DNA from: Cocos nucifera
Lineage: Eukaryota; Streptophyta; Magnoliopsida; Arecales; Arecaceae
Direction: 5' to 3'
Assembly: GCA_006176705.1 (NCBI GenBank)
Contig: QRFJ01002470.1
Location: 317,651 to 381,650, forward strand
Length of the DNA stretch: 64,000 nt
Positions 35,880 to 47,698 of this stretch are shown here, piece after piece; position 1 is the stretch's first letter; each line of letters begins with the position of its first letter. The position numbers and the translations under genes are program-made. The notes beneath the pieces are model-generated. The model was not told the DNA's origin, searched no databases, and was given only the letters and a program-made list of their open reading frames with translations.

Positions 35880-37389
35880 CTAACGATCCTAGAAGCATGT
35901 GAAGAGATGCTCGCTTTGGACCAGTAGCTCATTGGCATATATCTGAGCCTGCATTGTTCCCCCCAAAGTGCTTGGCCCTAAGACTTGAGATAGATGGTCA
36001 TGGAGGCCAAAGGTATCCAGGCCCTTGCTTGTGAGCGCATCTAAATGCTCCTATAATTATAAATTTAAATAAAATATCATAAAAAATACTATAATACTAA
36101 TCATACTAATTTATTTATTACTTATAAAAAAATTTTTGATCGTGGTGTTCATCAGTCTATCCTTCTTGTCCATACAACTGGATCGAAAGATGGTGCTATG
36201 GGTGAGCATCACCCCCTCTCTCATTCACTACAACAATGGATCAGCTTATTAAAAATATGCAAAAAAATATTAATTTAATTTATAAACTAAGATTCAGAAT
36301 TTATTATCTCTCTATGCACATGACTAGCCATAGACTCACAATCGAGAGTGTGCGTGTACTCCTGAGCCATCCGATTCTTCCGATTCTGACAGAAGGTAGC
36401 CTAAAAAATATTTAAATTATAAATATTTAAATAATAAATATTTAAATATATTTAAATATAATTATTAGTATATTAAAAAATTTAAAAGTTAGAAATTAAA
36501 TCTGAAACTACTGGCTCCTTCAATGCCTAACCATCCTCTCCTACTGACTCAGGGGATAGTCCTAAATCCAAGAAACAAGCTCCATCGGAGTGTCCCATCG
36601 GTGCTTAAGCCATCCTTTGTGGAGCTTGATCTTGTAGTTTCGATACAACTCTCCAATCTTCTTCAGTCGAATATCTCGAGTCCGCTCATGATTTGGAAAG
36701 TCATACCTTCTCTGCATAATGTTATCAAAAGTCAGTTATGAATTTATTCTAATCAAACATAGTATAAACATATCAAATATATAAATATAATTAAGATATA
36801 CTTATCCATATCTCCTCCCACATCTGGTCTCTGACACCAGCATCCATCAATTATTAGTCTACTAGCAGTACTGGAATGATGTTGGACCATCTCATAAGCA
36901 CTCCAAAAAAGAAATGCATCTCCCGTACGGCCTCCTCTACTGGTCTCTCCTCTTGATCGTACTCCATCATGATCTGATGCAAGCAGTTCCATACATACGA
37001 CATGCATGTGGGATCATGAAATATCCTATTGGATGATGCACCTGCAATAAAAATACATTATGAATATATAAGAGTGTACAATAACTATACAAAAAATAAA
37101 TAAATAACCGACACAATGAAAACCTACTCTCACTGGGATTGTGCAATGTGGATGCTAATGGAGCTAAATTGATGGGTGGAGTATGTGCTAGAGATGCATA
37201 GGCTACCAACGTAGCTGTCAGTGAAGGCTTAGATATGCCAATGGAAGGAGTATATGCTGTCGAAGCTGAAGCTGATGCGGAGGTAGATGGAGTATGTGCC
37301 GATAGCAGCTCAGATGCTGAGCTCCACGTAGCTTGTTGAGATACGGGGATGAAAGCTAGATGGTATTTCGGTGCCATTGTATCCTGCAA
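35880..37389 (-). pseudogene. Remnant of a CACTA (En/Spm) accessory gene, transposase_24-like
   Basis: Several - strand pieces look like exons of the plant Transposase_24/En-Spm family. 37,389-36,967 opens MQDTMAPKYHLAFIP and is rich in serine, alanine and threonine. Near 36,735-36,540 the text reads RRYDFPNHERTRDIRLKKIG, then YRNYKIKLHKGWLKHRWDTP. Near 36,410-36,300 it reads ATFCQNRKNRMAQEYTHTL. Near 36,060-35,890 a last piece reads GLDTFGLHDHLSQVLGPSTL, then QAQIYANELL. Stops such as WI*DYPLSQ* and AT-rich spacers separate them. The family accompanies CACTA transposons and its exact role is unsettled. Recognition is by remembered family style only. Confidence 0.5.
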
Positions 37390-37927
37390 CGTTAATGAAC
37401 ATTAACAATGTTAAGAATTTTTGAAAATTTTTCTTCCATTTTTAAGGCATGATTTTTGCTGCTCCAGTTAGATTTTTGCTATTTATTTTTTCAGTATCTA
37501 TATTGTTTGTTTCTGTGATTATGATCAATTTGTATTTTTCTACCTAGTTGATATGGAATCTACTCTTAAAGTGGTCTATGATCAATCTACGGAAAGACTA
37601 TCTTGCTAGGGGAAACATATCCAATTGCTGATTGTTATCCTATCTAAAATGACAAGCCATTATGGTATATTTATTTTAGATTTTAACTAACTGGAGTCTA
37701 TTTAAATCTTACCACACTTTTACATCATACTCTATTGGTAGAAAAGGTCAAGCGGGTATGCGATACTGAGCTTGGCATTATATAGCAATACTGCTTACTA
37801 AAGCACGTATCTAGTAGGAAAAATAAGCACTATCTAGAAAATGTTATGCTGAAAATCAATGTTAAGATTTGTGACTTTGTTATAAGTTCATTTTGGTTAA
37901 TCTAGATGATTATTCTTTCTAATATAT
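37390..37927. other. No gene recognised
   Basis: Non-coding, AT-rich DNA between the CACTA-type gene remnant and the SAWADEE-like fragment. Nothing specific is seen. Confidence 0.5.
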
Positions 37928-38188
37928 CTACATGGATAGTTTGAGCTCATCGTAGACATCAAAAAAATTATAGTATATAATGCAAAGGGTTCCCTCCCCC
38001 TCTAGGTGGAGCCACACTGCATACCAGGCATCATCCATGGGGACATGGAAGTCCAAGTCCTCCATCGTCAGAGTCTCACCAGTCACCGACGGCACTGCCA
38101 CCCATTTCAGAGCCATCCCTCCACTCGCGATGCTCGTTGGTGATGGTTGATGTCGCAAGTATACAACACGACATTGTGATATGATCAA
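37928..38188 (-). pseudogene. SAWADEE-domain-like exon fragment
   Basis: An 86-codon frame carries LDFHVPMDDAWYAVWLHLEG, then TLCIIYYNFFDVYDE. This resembles the N-terminal half of the SAWADEE domain, where a D.AWY motif and a later F..E.DE motif are conserved. SAWADEE proteins such as SHH1 bind methylated histone H3 tails and help recruit RNA polymerase IV in RNA-directed DNA methylation. The frame stops soon after the DE motif, so only about half of a domain of roughly 130 residues is present, with no homeodomain and no recognisable second exon. It lies in a block of CACTA-type sequence, suggesting a captured or stranded fragment. The assignment is moderate. Confidence 0.5.
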
Positions 38189-39240
38189 TCTGTAGGACTT
38201 AAATTATAGTTTGGCTCATCACTGTTTGTTTTCTATACTACCTATTTACATCGGGTTCACTTGGATTTGGGTCCGGTCATACTAGATCGGTTTAAGTTAT
38301 AGATGCAAGGACCAAGCTTTATCATAGACCATGATTGAACATTGGATTGTAATCAATAAAACTAGCTTATAACCCATGCATTGCATGGTATATGATTTTT
38401 TTAAATAATATTTAATTTTATTTATCTATTTTATTATATCTATTATATATTTTAAAAATAATTAAAATAATTAAGAAGAAGTAATAAATAATTTTACTTT
38501 CTATAGTAATAAATAATTTTACTTTCTATCTACCTTTCAAGATTAAGAAAAACCTATGTCTCTAACATTCCCATTATATATCATCTAAAAAACAACTTAT
38601 TAAAAAATTATAAAAAATAAAAAAATAAAAATAAAAATGAGGCTCAAATTTATCATTTAATCATGTATTATAAAAATACTTACAATATCTGCTACAACTA
38701 AACCAAATCGACTGGGAATGGTTGCCCGCTAAACAGTCGCTAGCCATCCAAGATCGTCTTGCCATTCGGAATTAATAAAATATTTATAAAAAAATAAGAA
38801 AACTCATATCACTAAAATCATACTAAGAATTAATCATTTTTCACTCAAAATCATCACAACCTCTTTATTTTAAAAAAACTAATTTTTTAAAATAGGATAT
38901 TACAGAAAATAATAAAATAAAAAATGATATAAGATAAGTATTATTTATAACATAAATAATACTTATGTTATAAATAATTTTTCACATCCTTTTTTTTTAT
39001 TATAAATAACATAATTATTTGGTAGATCATTTATTATAATATTATAATATTATTTTAATATTATTATAATAAATATTATAATAACATTTATTATAATATT
39101 ATAATAATTATTATAAATATTTATAATAAATATTACTATAAATATTAATAATATTATAAATAAATATTATTATAAATATTTATAATATTATAAATATTAT
39201 AATTAATTATTAGTATTATTATGAAATTAAATAAAAAATT
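38189..39240. other. AT-rich non-coding DNA with ATT/TAA simple repeat
   Basis: No gene is seen. 39,030-39,225 is almost pure A/T made of ATAATATTATAAT-like words. Near 38,365 a short palindromic stretch CCATGCATTGCATGG occurs. Confidence 0.7.
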
Positions 39241-39724
39241 ATACCTGTTGTGGGGAGGGGTCACGTAGACTGCAAGGGCGGGCCAATGATGGTGCTAGAG
39301 GGAGGGCCAATGGCAGTGGGGTAGGCTAGCAGTGGTGCTATAGGGAAGGATAGGCCAAAGGAGGTCGAGGCCGAGGGGGCCGAAGCCAGCGGTGGGGAAC
39401 AAGAACAAGGGATGGGGTCGGGGCTAAGGAAGGGGGCGGCAAGGAATGGAGCCGAGGGAGGTGAGGCCAACGGGGATGGGGTTGGGGTCGATGGGGCCGA
39501 GGGAGGGGGCAGCAGCGGGCGGGTCGACGGTGGGATGGGTAGCTAGGGCATGAGTTCTTGCTCGAAGAGAGAAAGAGAGAGGGAGGGGGCGGTGCTAGAG
39601 GGAGGCGGTTGATGATGGTGCAGGCCGATAGAGGGGCAGGTCTATGGTGAGGAGGGTTTCTAGGGCTCAGGTAAAGAGGAGAGAGAGAGAGAGTGAGTGA
39701 GTGAATGAGAGAGAAGATCAAAAC
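39241..39724 (-). other. GC-rich island with a low-complexity open frame
   Basis: Abruptly GC-rich DNA between AT-rich flanks. The - strand frame of 127 codons (39,721-39,338) is mostly proline, serine, leucine and arginine (LAPPPPSLFLSSSK) and shows no domain. It could be the untranslated or first exon region of a transposon gene next to the CACTA-type end. I do not call it a gene. Confidence 0.45.
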
Positions 39725-39750
39725 TTAGCTTGCACCAAATTTAGCCAAAC

Positions 39751-39783
39751 CTATGGCAGTAGTTTTTGAAACTACTGCCATAG
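39751..39783. repeat. Perfect 15-bp palindrome of the subterminal unit
   Basis: Arms CTATGGCAGTAGTTT and its exact reverse complement are separated by TTG. This is the best preserved unit of the subterminal repeat family. Confidence 0.9.
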
Positions 39784-39854
39784 GTCTATTGTAGAGATTA
39801 TTACAACCACTGCTATTTGATCTATAGCAGCGATTTTCAACCGCTGCTATATTT

Positions 39855-40862
39855 GGATAATATAGATTTTTTTCATATATTTTTAAATATGATATAATTT
39901 TAGAATTTGAACCATATCTTCACTATTTATTATCTAAATAATTATCGTTAGAGTGCCATTATAAAAGACTACCTTGATCTGATAGTCCTAACTATGTTGA
40001 TCGATAAAATTTGATTTTGACGGCCACAAACAACTATACAATGATCTAATAGATAAAAACCATTGATTGATATGAAAATTTGCAATGATATTTTGGTGAC
40101 ATTTGTAGCACGCTATCAAAATTTTATTTTAATCAGATATCATTATCATGATCAATCGAGCACTGGATAATTTCAATCATTAAATAAAAAATGAGTGATC
40201 AAAATGCCAAATGATGTCTGATTAATAGATGATTTTTTAAATAATTGATCTTTGCTACTACCTTAATTATTTGTATAATGGTGATCATAAAATTAAACCA
40301 TATCTATATTAACTATCCACATTAAATATATCTTACAAAAACACAATCATAATTACATAAGACCTTTAAGAACGAGTATTAGGAGACAGTTTTGGATCAT
40401 TCATATATATATGCGGTTTAAATTTCATGATCACCACTGTACAAATGATCAAAGTAGTACTAAAGATCATTTATGTAAAAAATCATCTTATAATCGGATG
40501 CTATTTGGCCTTTTGATTACTCATTTTTTATTTAACGATCAAAATCATCCTGTGCTAGATTGATCATAATAATAATGTCTGATTAAAGTAAAATTTTGAT
40601 AGTGTGCTATAAACGTCACTAAGATCATCGTTGCAAGTTATTGAATCAATTGATGGTCTTTATCTATCAGATCATCATATGGCCGTTTGTGGCTATCGAA
40701 ATCAAATTTTATCGATCGATATAGTTAGGGCTATCGAATCGAGGTGGTCTTTTATGATGATACTTTAACAATAATTATTTAGATAATGAATAGTAAAGAT
40801 AGACTTTAAATTTTAAAATTATATCATATTTAGAGTAAAATATAAAAAAAATTATATTATGC
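39855..40862. repeat. Long imperfect inverted repeat
   Basis: The left arm (about 39,855-40,310) and right arm (about 40,408-40,862) are reverse complements, with scattered mismatches and about 100 bp of spacer. Landmarks are CTATTTATTATCTAAATAAT (left) against ATTATTTAGATAATGAATAG (right), and CGATAAAATTTGATTTTGA against TCAAATTTTATCGATCG. A transcript through it could fold into a long hairpin. Confidence 0.85.
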
Positions 40863-41292
40863 ACTTATGACAGCGGTTACAAAAAATTACTACCACATAT
40901 CAATCTATGACAGCGGTTACATAAAACCACTACCATATTATCCAATCTATGACAGCAGTTAAGGATAACTGCTTTCACTAATTGAACATATAGCAGCGGT
41001 TGAATAACCAATGCAATAAATCGAATGTTTGGCAGTAGTGAAGTGACCACTGCGATAGATTTGACCTATATATGATAATAGTTTTATATAACCACTACCA
41101 TAGATTGGATATATGATAGTGATTTTTTATAACTGCCACCATAGGTCAACCTATGACAGTGGTTAATTATAATTGTTGCTACAAGCTAAGTATATGGCAA
41201 CAGTTAGGTATAATCGTTGCTTTAGATCCTTATGACAGCGATTATCAAACTGCTACAATAGTAAGTGTTGTCTAGCCCCATTCTTTAGTAGA

Positions 41293-41364
41293 GAGCCCCA
41301 AGAATCAAGGTAAGCAATCCCTCTCTGAGAACTCATTGCTGCTCTCATTGTTCTCTAATTTTCT
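41293..41364 (+). repeat. Fragment of a probable Tat-type gypsy LTR (left of E)
   Basis: Contains AATCAAGGTAAGCAATCCCT, then CTCTGAGAACTCATTGCTG and TTGTTCTCTAATTTTCT, wording I associate with the R-U5 part of plant Tat-type LTRs. It continues at 48,083 (CTGATTTAAGCATCGAAGAG) once E is removed. Recognition is from memory only. Confidence 0.45.
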
Positions 41365-41743
41365 TGTAAACTTTAATTATGATATTCTAGAAACATGCTT
41401 TATTCAAGAACATCACAAAACCAAGATCATAGAGAGGATTTTCATAATCTTCATGAAATATATCTGATGCAGAAGATTTCATTATAGAAGAAAAAGAAGA
41501 CATCTTTGTACCTGAAGATCGATTTCTCTTCCTTCTTCCATTCTTTATGTCGTAGCAATAATGATAGATTCTACAACAACCTTTATGGATAGGGTAGGAC
41601 CTCTATTTATAAATATTTATCAATACTCCCATCAAGTAACTGGATGAGATTTGAATTCTATTTGAATTCAAGTTGACCATTATCTAAATTTAAATAGTAG
41701 AGTCTATGATAAATTGGCCACTTAATTGGGACATATTCTAACA
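41365..41743 (-). repeat. 3' LTR of copia E
   Basis: On the + strand it reads TGTAAACTTTAATTATGATA...ATTCTAACA. It has the same length as 47,699-48,077 and high similarity to it. Confidence 0.93.
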
Positions 41744-41756
41744 TTCTTCCACTTGG
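41744..41756 (-). other. Polypurine tract of E
   Basis: On the - strand CCAAGTGGAAGAA precedes the LTR start, as usual in plant copia elements. Confidence 0.8.
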
Positions 41757-42109
41757 CCTGATTATAACAAATCTCATTCTTAATGTTTATCACAATTATC
41801 TCAATATGATAAATTACTAAATACGAGTGATGATGGTCATATACGATACATTTAGCATACTCCCTTCCATATACTATAATACTTACAATTTAACATACTA
41901 GGTCTATAAAACATATATAAATATATATATCTTTTCATTATAGTCCACAATAATTTCTCATAGAGACTTTTCTATTATAATTAAAACATAATATAATTTA
42001 TGTGTACACTAATATAAGAAATAGAAAATTCATTAATGTAAATCAAAAAATATTTTATTGAGCTCAAAGTATCAAAAACATCATTAATACATCATTCATT
42101 AATACAACC

Positions 42110-43600
42110 AAGACCCATTCTATGTACATATTCTTTAAATATTTTCGGTTACAGGCCTTTTGTCAATGGATCTGCTATCATGAGATTAGTTTCAATATGT
42201 TCAATAGACACTTTTTATTTCTGAACCTCCTTCTTAACAACAAAATATTTCAACTCCATATGTTTTGCATCTCTTAAATATTTATCATTTTTAGAGAAGA
42301 ATACTGCTATAGAATTATTATAGTAAATTTTTAGTGACTTGGTAATGGTGTCGACAATCCCAAGTCTTGAAGTAAAGTTTCGCAACTATAATGCCTAGAT
42401 TGTGGCTTCAAAACATGCCACAAACTTTGCTTCCATAGTCAATAAAGTAATAATAGATTTTTTGGTACTTTTTCACAATATTGTTCTTTAAGTAAATATA
42501 AAAAGGTAACCATATGCAGATTTTTTGCTATCAGTGCATCTAGCAAGTCTGAATCCGAGTATCCGATCACATTCAAGTGATTACATCTTCTATACATGAG
42601 CATGTAATTCTTTATTCCTTGTAGGTATCTCAAGACTTTCTTTGTAGTTTTCTAATAATCTCTGCTAGGATTATTTTGATACCTGCCTAGCATCCCAACT
42701 GCAAAATTAATATCTGATCTTATGCAAGTTTGCACATATATTGAACTGCCCACAATAGAAGCATAAGAAATTGATTGCATTTTTTTCGTTCTACATCATT
42801 CTTTGGACATTGCATGAGACTAAATTTATCCCCTTTCTGTACTAGGATAATTTCGACATGAATATTTATCCATATTAAATCTCTCTAGAATTCTTTCAAT
42901 ATATCTTTTCTGAGATAATCCTAGAATATCTTATGATCTATTATAAAATATTTTAATTTCTATCACATAGGATACCTCTCTTATATCTTTCATTTCAAAA
43001 TTCTTCAAAAGAAAATATTTTGTCTCATGTAATATACTTAAATCATTAGCAACAAGTAAAATGTTATCAACATATAGAACTAAAATTATGAACTTGCTCT
43101 CACTGATCTTTTAGTATATATACCAATCAATGATATTTTTTTTAAATCAAAAGATATTATAGTATCATTAAACTTGATATACCATTGTCTAGAAGCTTGT
43201 TTTAATCCATATATTGATCTCTTTAATTTACACACCATTTGACCTTTTCTTTTTGTCGAGAAACCTTCAGGTTGATCCATATAAATTTTTTCTTCTAGTT
43301 CTCCATTAAGAAAGGTGGTTTTTATATCTATTTGATGTAACTCTAAATTATAATAAGCTACCAATGCCATAATAATTCTTAATGAATCTTTCTTTAAGAT
43401 CGGTGAAAATATTTTTTTATAATCAATGCCTCCTTTATAAGTATAACCCTTGGCAACAAGTCTAGCTTTATATCATTTGACATTGCCATTCAAGTCGTGC
43501 TTGGTCTTAAAGATTCATTTATATCTAACTCGTTTAGAATCTTCTGATAATTCGACAAGATCCCAAACTTTATTATCTTTCATGGATTTTAACTCATCTT
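42110..43600 (-). pseudogene. Reverse transcriptase and RNase H of copia E
   Basis: From 43,580 downwards the - strand translates as a copia reverse transcriptase. A KWIFKTKHDLNGN-like start is followed by the open stretch 43,370-43,086 with LHQIDIKTTFLNGELEEKIY, MDQPEGFSTKRKGQMVCKLK and YGLKQASRQWYIKF. The catalytic box near 43,080-43,030 reads LYVDNILLVAND, with the second aspartate of YVDD replaced by asparagine, which would abolish activity. RNase H relics run to about 42,110, including MRYLQGIKNYMLMY and GYSDSDL in an open stretch at 42,633-42,439. Frameshifts and stops are frequent. Confidence 0.88.
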
Positions 43601-44071
43601 TCATAGTATCAATTCATTTATCAAACTCAGAACTTTTTATGGCTTGTGAAAATAAAATCAAATCTTTATTAACTTTAATATCAAAATCTAACTCCTATAA
43701 GTACACCATATAATCATCAGAAATAGCTGATCTTCTTTTTCTTTCAGATCTTTTTAAAGTTATTTCTTATGGTTCAGGTGTGTCAGACATTTATGAATCA
43801 TCTTCTTCATGGGATAATTCATCATTCAAATATTGTTCATCATTAGGTACAATATTTTGTATAGGTGTGGATGAAGGAACACTTATGGATAATGAAATAT
43901 CTATCCTGACTTTCTTTATTTCTACACTATTTCGTTCATCACTCCCACTGACTTTATAATTTTTAATAAATCTTGCATTACTGATTTCAACAACTTTTGG
44001 ACTATGGTTTAGACAATAAAATCTATATCCTTTAAATTTTTTGGATAACCAATAAAGTAACCACTAATTGT

Positions 44072-45300
44072 TCAAAAATCTAATTTTTTTTTATATGGAT
44101 TATAAACTTTTATTTTCTCTATGTAACCCCAAACATGAAGGTGCCTTAAATTAGATTTTCTTTCAATCCACAGTTCAAAAGAAATTTTTGAAACTGCCTT
44201 ACTAGAAACTCTAGTTAGTAAATACATAGCGGTTTTAAGAGCATACATCCACAATAATTTGGATAATGAGGAGTTACTTATCATACTCCTAACCATATCC
44301 ATTAATATCCGATTTTACCTTTCAGCTATACCATTTTGTTGAGATATACCTAGCATAGTGTATTGCACACATATACCATGTTTTTCGAGAAATTTTACAA
44401 ATAGATCGGGACATTATCCTGTTTCATTATATTTTTCATAATATTCATCATCTCTATCAAATCTTGTGATTTTCATCTTTTTATCTAATTATCTTTCAAC
44501 CTTATTTACAAACACCTCAAGGGCGTCCACTGCTTGAGATTTTCATGAAGCAAATAGATAAAAGTATAACATGAAAAATCATCGATAAAAGTGATAAAAT
44601 ATTTATTTTTAGATAAAAGTGATAAAATATTTATTTTTACTAAAGAATGGAGTATCAAAAGATCTGCATATATCAGTATGTATAATTTTAAGAAGCTGAC
44701 TGCTTCTTATGGTGCCTTTTTTATTACGTTTAGTTTGCTTTTTCTTAATGTAATTTATACATATACCAAGATCAGTAAAATCTAGATTTGGAAGAATCTC
44801 ATTCTTTACTAATCTTTCTAATCTTTCTTTAAATATGTGATCCAAATATTTATGCCATAAATAAATAGAATTTTTATTTAGAAAGCTACGCTTAATACCA
44901 TAATTATGATACACAATAAGAAAGGATTCAACAAAAAGATTGTCAAATTTTAATTTATATAAACCATCAATAAATACTCCAGAACCAATAAATGAAGTAT
45001 TCTTATATAAACTAAAACAACCATGTCCAAACATAAAATTAAACCCAGAAATATCAAGTTTTGAAAGAGAAACTAAGTTTCTAAAAATTGAAGGTACATA
45101 AGCTATCTGTAACAGATCCAAATGATAGTCAATATCCAAGATCAAATGATAAGTGTCTATGCCTTCAATCGAAACCTTCATATGATTTTTCATGAATATA
45201 AAGTCTTCAATTGAATTTATGGTTTGGATCGAAAGAAATTCTTATATCAAATTAGAAACATAAGTGATAGCACCAGAATCAAGCTACCAAGTATTATTAG
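44072..45300 (-). pseudogene. Protease and integrase of copia E
   Basis: Near 45,280 the protease motif LDSGA is visible. The 194-codon open stretch 45,193-44,609 carries the protease C-terminus (YVPSIFRNLVSLSKLDISGF), the pre-integrase zinc-binding relic (YLWHKYLDHIFKERLERLVK) and the integrase start (IIHTDICRSFDTPF). A second stretch at 44,302-44,072 gives the C-terminal integrase/linker (MDMVRSMISNSSLSKLLWMY, then RVSSKAVSKISFELW). The pieces between contain stops. The region 43,600-44,070 is the poorly conserved linker to reverse transcriptase. Confidence 0.88.
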
Positions 45301-46160
45301 AAACTTCAGTTAAGTTTGATTTAAAACATACAAAGATATTAGGTTTACCTTTCTTTTCGAACCAAGCTTTATGTTTCGAGCAGTCTTTCTGATAGTATCC
45401 AACTTTCTTATAAAAGTGACATCTATCCAGCTTTTATTCCTTCTTATCAGTCTGAAGATTTTTAGTAGGCATTTTCTTTTTTTCTTAAACTTATTGGCTT
45501 TCTTCTTATACCCTTTACTAGCTTCTTGATTCATAAAGTTAATAGGATGAATACTTTATTTCTTCAATCTCATTTCCTCCTGAATAAGCATCTTAAATAA
45601 TTCACTGACATCCTACTTATCCTTAATAGTGTTATAGTTGATGTGAAAAGATACATACCCAGAAGGTAGTGAATTCAGAATGAATTGCACTAAAAGGGAG
45701 TCATCAACAGTCATTTCTAAGATCTTTAATCTTGCTGTAATGTTAGTCATCTCTATAATATGATTTTGCATACTCCGCGATCCATCAAACTTCATGATCG
45801 TGAGTTCTGCCATTAATGTACCAGCTAGTGACTTATCTGCAGAATGAAAACGTTCTTCCAAAAGCTTTAAATATTCTTTCGCAATTTCTATTTATGGAAT
45901 AGTGCTCTTAATTTGTTGGCAGTAGTCATTCGCATGAACATAAGCCTTAATCTATTAGAATGTTCTCATGCTTTATGATGTAACTTCTCTTCCTCACTAC
46001 TAGAATCCATAAGAGTAGTGGATTTATTTTCTAATAATGCTAAGTCAAGATCCAAAATACTTAAGTGGAAATCGACTTATTCACTCCATTCAGAAAAGTT
46101 TAAACCATTAAATATGGTAATAGATGAAGCATGCAAATGAAGAGAAATAGCTGCAAAATA
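45301..46160 (-). pseudogene. Gag of copia E
   Basis: The gag starts near 46,150 with ITIFNGLNFSEW, a typical copia capsid N-terminus, followed by several stops. The best open stretch (45,861-45,613) reads MEERFHSADKSLAGTLMAEL, then MKFDGSRSMQNHIIEMTNIT and SLLVQFILNSLPSGY, the UBN2-type gag core. The C-terminal stretch 45,534-45,310 is lysine-rich and includes a nucleocapsid knuckle relic (CHFYKKVGYYQKDCSKHKAW), with two positions of CCHC changed. Confidence 0.88.
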
Positions 46161-47682
46161 ATATATAAATGCTCAAATTAAAATAATTATGGATTCAGAT
46201 AATTAACAATAAAAGCATATTATAATTCTTCTTTGGATAGATATTACAACATACCATCATAATTTAATGCCATTAATAATTCTTTAATAGGCAATTAAAC
46301 ATTTCCAACTAAACATAACTGTTATCTTTGGATATATAAATATATTTGATCAAAACATATTAATTCACCTCCATTATATTTACTATTTATGGAATAATTG
46401 ATTCACCTTTGAGTAAATCCTAAAGTTCCAATGAATTGTAAACATCAATTTATCCACTGAATATTTTATTAATTAGCATTTAATCATGGATAAATGATCA
46501 GAATATGCATATTAAAATATTTTCAAACATTCTAGTTTGGCCACTTTAGTGACTAACAAACTATACATAAGCAAAAACATACATTTAAAAGAAATTTTAT
46601 CAATAATTGACATTTTATAGCATAAAATCCCAAGATCTTTAGTAAACAAAGATTTAAAACAAACTTAATAGATCATTAAAGGATAAAACAATCATTTAGG
46701 GACTGAAAAGAAATTTTTCAAGGACTATTTCATAATTTCAAAATTTATAAGGGCTAATTTGCAAAAGGGCCAAAACTGAAATAGGTCTTTTCATAATTTA
46801 AACTTCATCGAGGGCTTAATTGCAAAAACCCCAAACCCAAATTAAAACAAGCTTGGTTCAATTTGACTCAATCAATTTAAGCTTTAATGGGTTTCTTCTT
46901 AATGGATGTGGATCAAAAGTAAACCCAAAACCCAATAACCTGATTTCATTAAATGGGTGGATTATGGATTCGAGTTTCGGGTTTAGACCCAAAACCCAAA
47001 CCCATTAGGGCATAACATCTTCTCTCTCATGAGAAGAGGGGTTTTTCATGCCCAAAGGCAACTGACCGACTGCCCAAAAAGTTTCTCGATTGCCAGCCGC
47101 CACCTCCTTGCGTGCTGCCGCCATGCGTGGCACCATCCTGCACGCCGCCGCCATGCACGCTTTCCTCCATTGATTCTCCTTGGGGTCGGATGGGACCATC
47201 ACCAGCTCCATCGCAGGTTTCATTCACGGCATCTTAAGAGGAGCAAACAGCCAAGCTGCTGCCACCACCTCTTTCGGGTGGTTGTCGCGGCCACAAAATC
47301 AGCCTGTCGTCGGCATGGCAGCAACCACGACTGGTGCCTAGTTCATCGGAGCCATGGGTTGACCGGCGTGACCGGCTCCAAAACCCATCATTCACGTCAG
47401 TCCCAAAACCCATCATTCGCCCCCTTTTTTTTTTTGGGTTTGTTGTCGGAGAAACTTGCCGATCCTGCCATTAGCTGATCCTTATGGCTCGCCAACAAAC
47501 GGGATCCAACCATCCTGATGGGAGACAATCGGAGTCCGATCATCTTCCTTATAGGAGTTGGAATTCGGTGATAGATTCATCATAAAACTTTATTTATTTA
47601 TTTATTTTATCATAAAATCTTAATTTTAAAATCTTTAAAATAAATAAATAAATTTTTTATTTCATAAAAATTATGAAAAATA
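46161..47682 (-). other. Leader of copia E, including a GC-rich patch
   Basis: About 1.5 kb of non-coding sequence between primer site and gag. From 47,030 to 47,480 it becomes GC-rich and holds overlapping frames on both strands (up to 149 codons) without recognisable domains. A poly(T) run occurs at 47,425-47,436. Confidence 0.6.
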
Positions 47683-47695
47683 GGCTCTGATACCA
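47683..47695 (-). other. Primer binding site of copia E
   Basis: On the - strand TGGTATCAGAGCC, a perfect match to the usual initiator tRNA-Met primer site, three bases from the LTR. Confidence 0.93.
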
Positions 47696-47698
47696 CAT

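Larger units (their letters stand above)
39725..41292 (-). mobile_element. CACTA-type transposon end with large inverted repeat
   Basis: The segment is built of short units such as CTATGACAGCGGTTA and TAACCGCTGCCATAG, the style of CACTA subterminal repeats. There are about nine units on the right (40,866-41,260) and fewer on the left (39,751-39,860). Between them lie two long inverted arms. The right terminus near 41,280-41,292 reads ATTCTTTAGTAG, a weak match to the reverse of CACTACAAGAAT. No transposase catalytic domain is visible here, so this is either one end of a larger element extending left through 35,880 or a non-autonomous foldback derivative. Confidence 0.6.

Noticed and set aside
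36218..36240. ATTCACTACAACAATGG as a CACTA terminal inverted repeat
   Set aside because: It lies in the middle of the transposase_24-like remnant, has no subterminal repeats beside it and no TSD.
38360..38395. CCATGCATTGCATGG palindrome as a Helitron or MITE end
   Set aside because: A single short palindrome; no paired terminus, hairpin-CTRR end or target duplication could be found.
39338..39721. A 127-codon proline/serine-rich - strand frame as a gene
   Set aside because: Low complexity in a GC-rich island, no domain, and next to a transposon terminus.
47029..47478. A 149-codon + strand frame
   Set aside because: It lies antisense in the leader of copia E, overlaps equally long frames on the other strand and has no domain.
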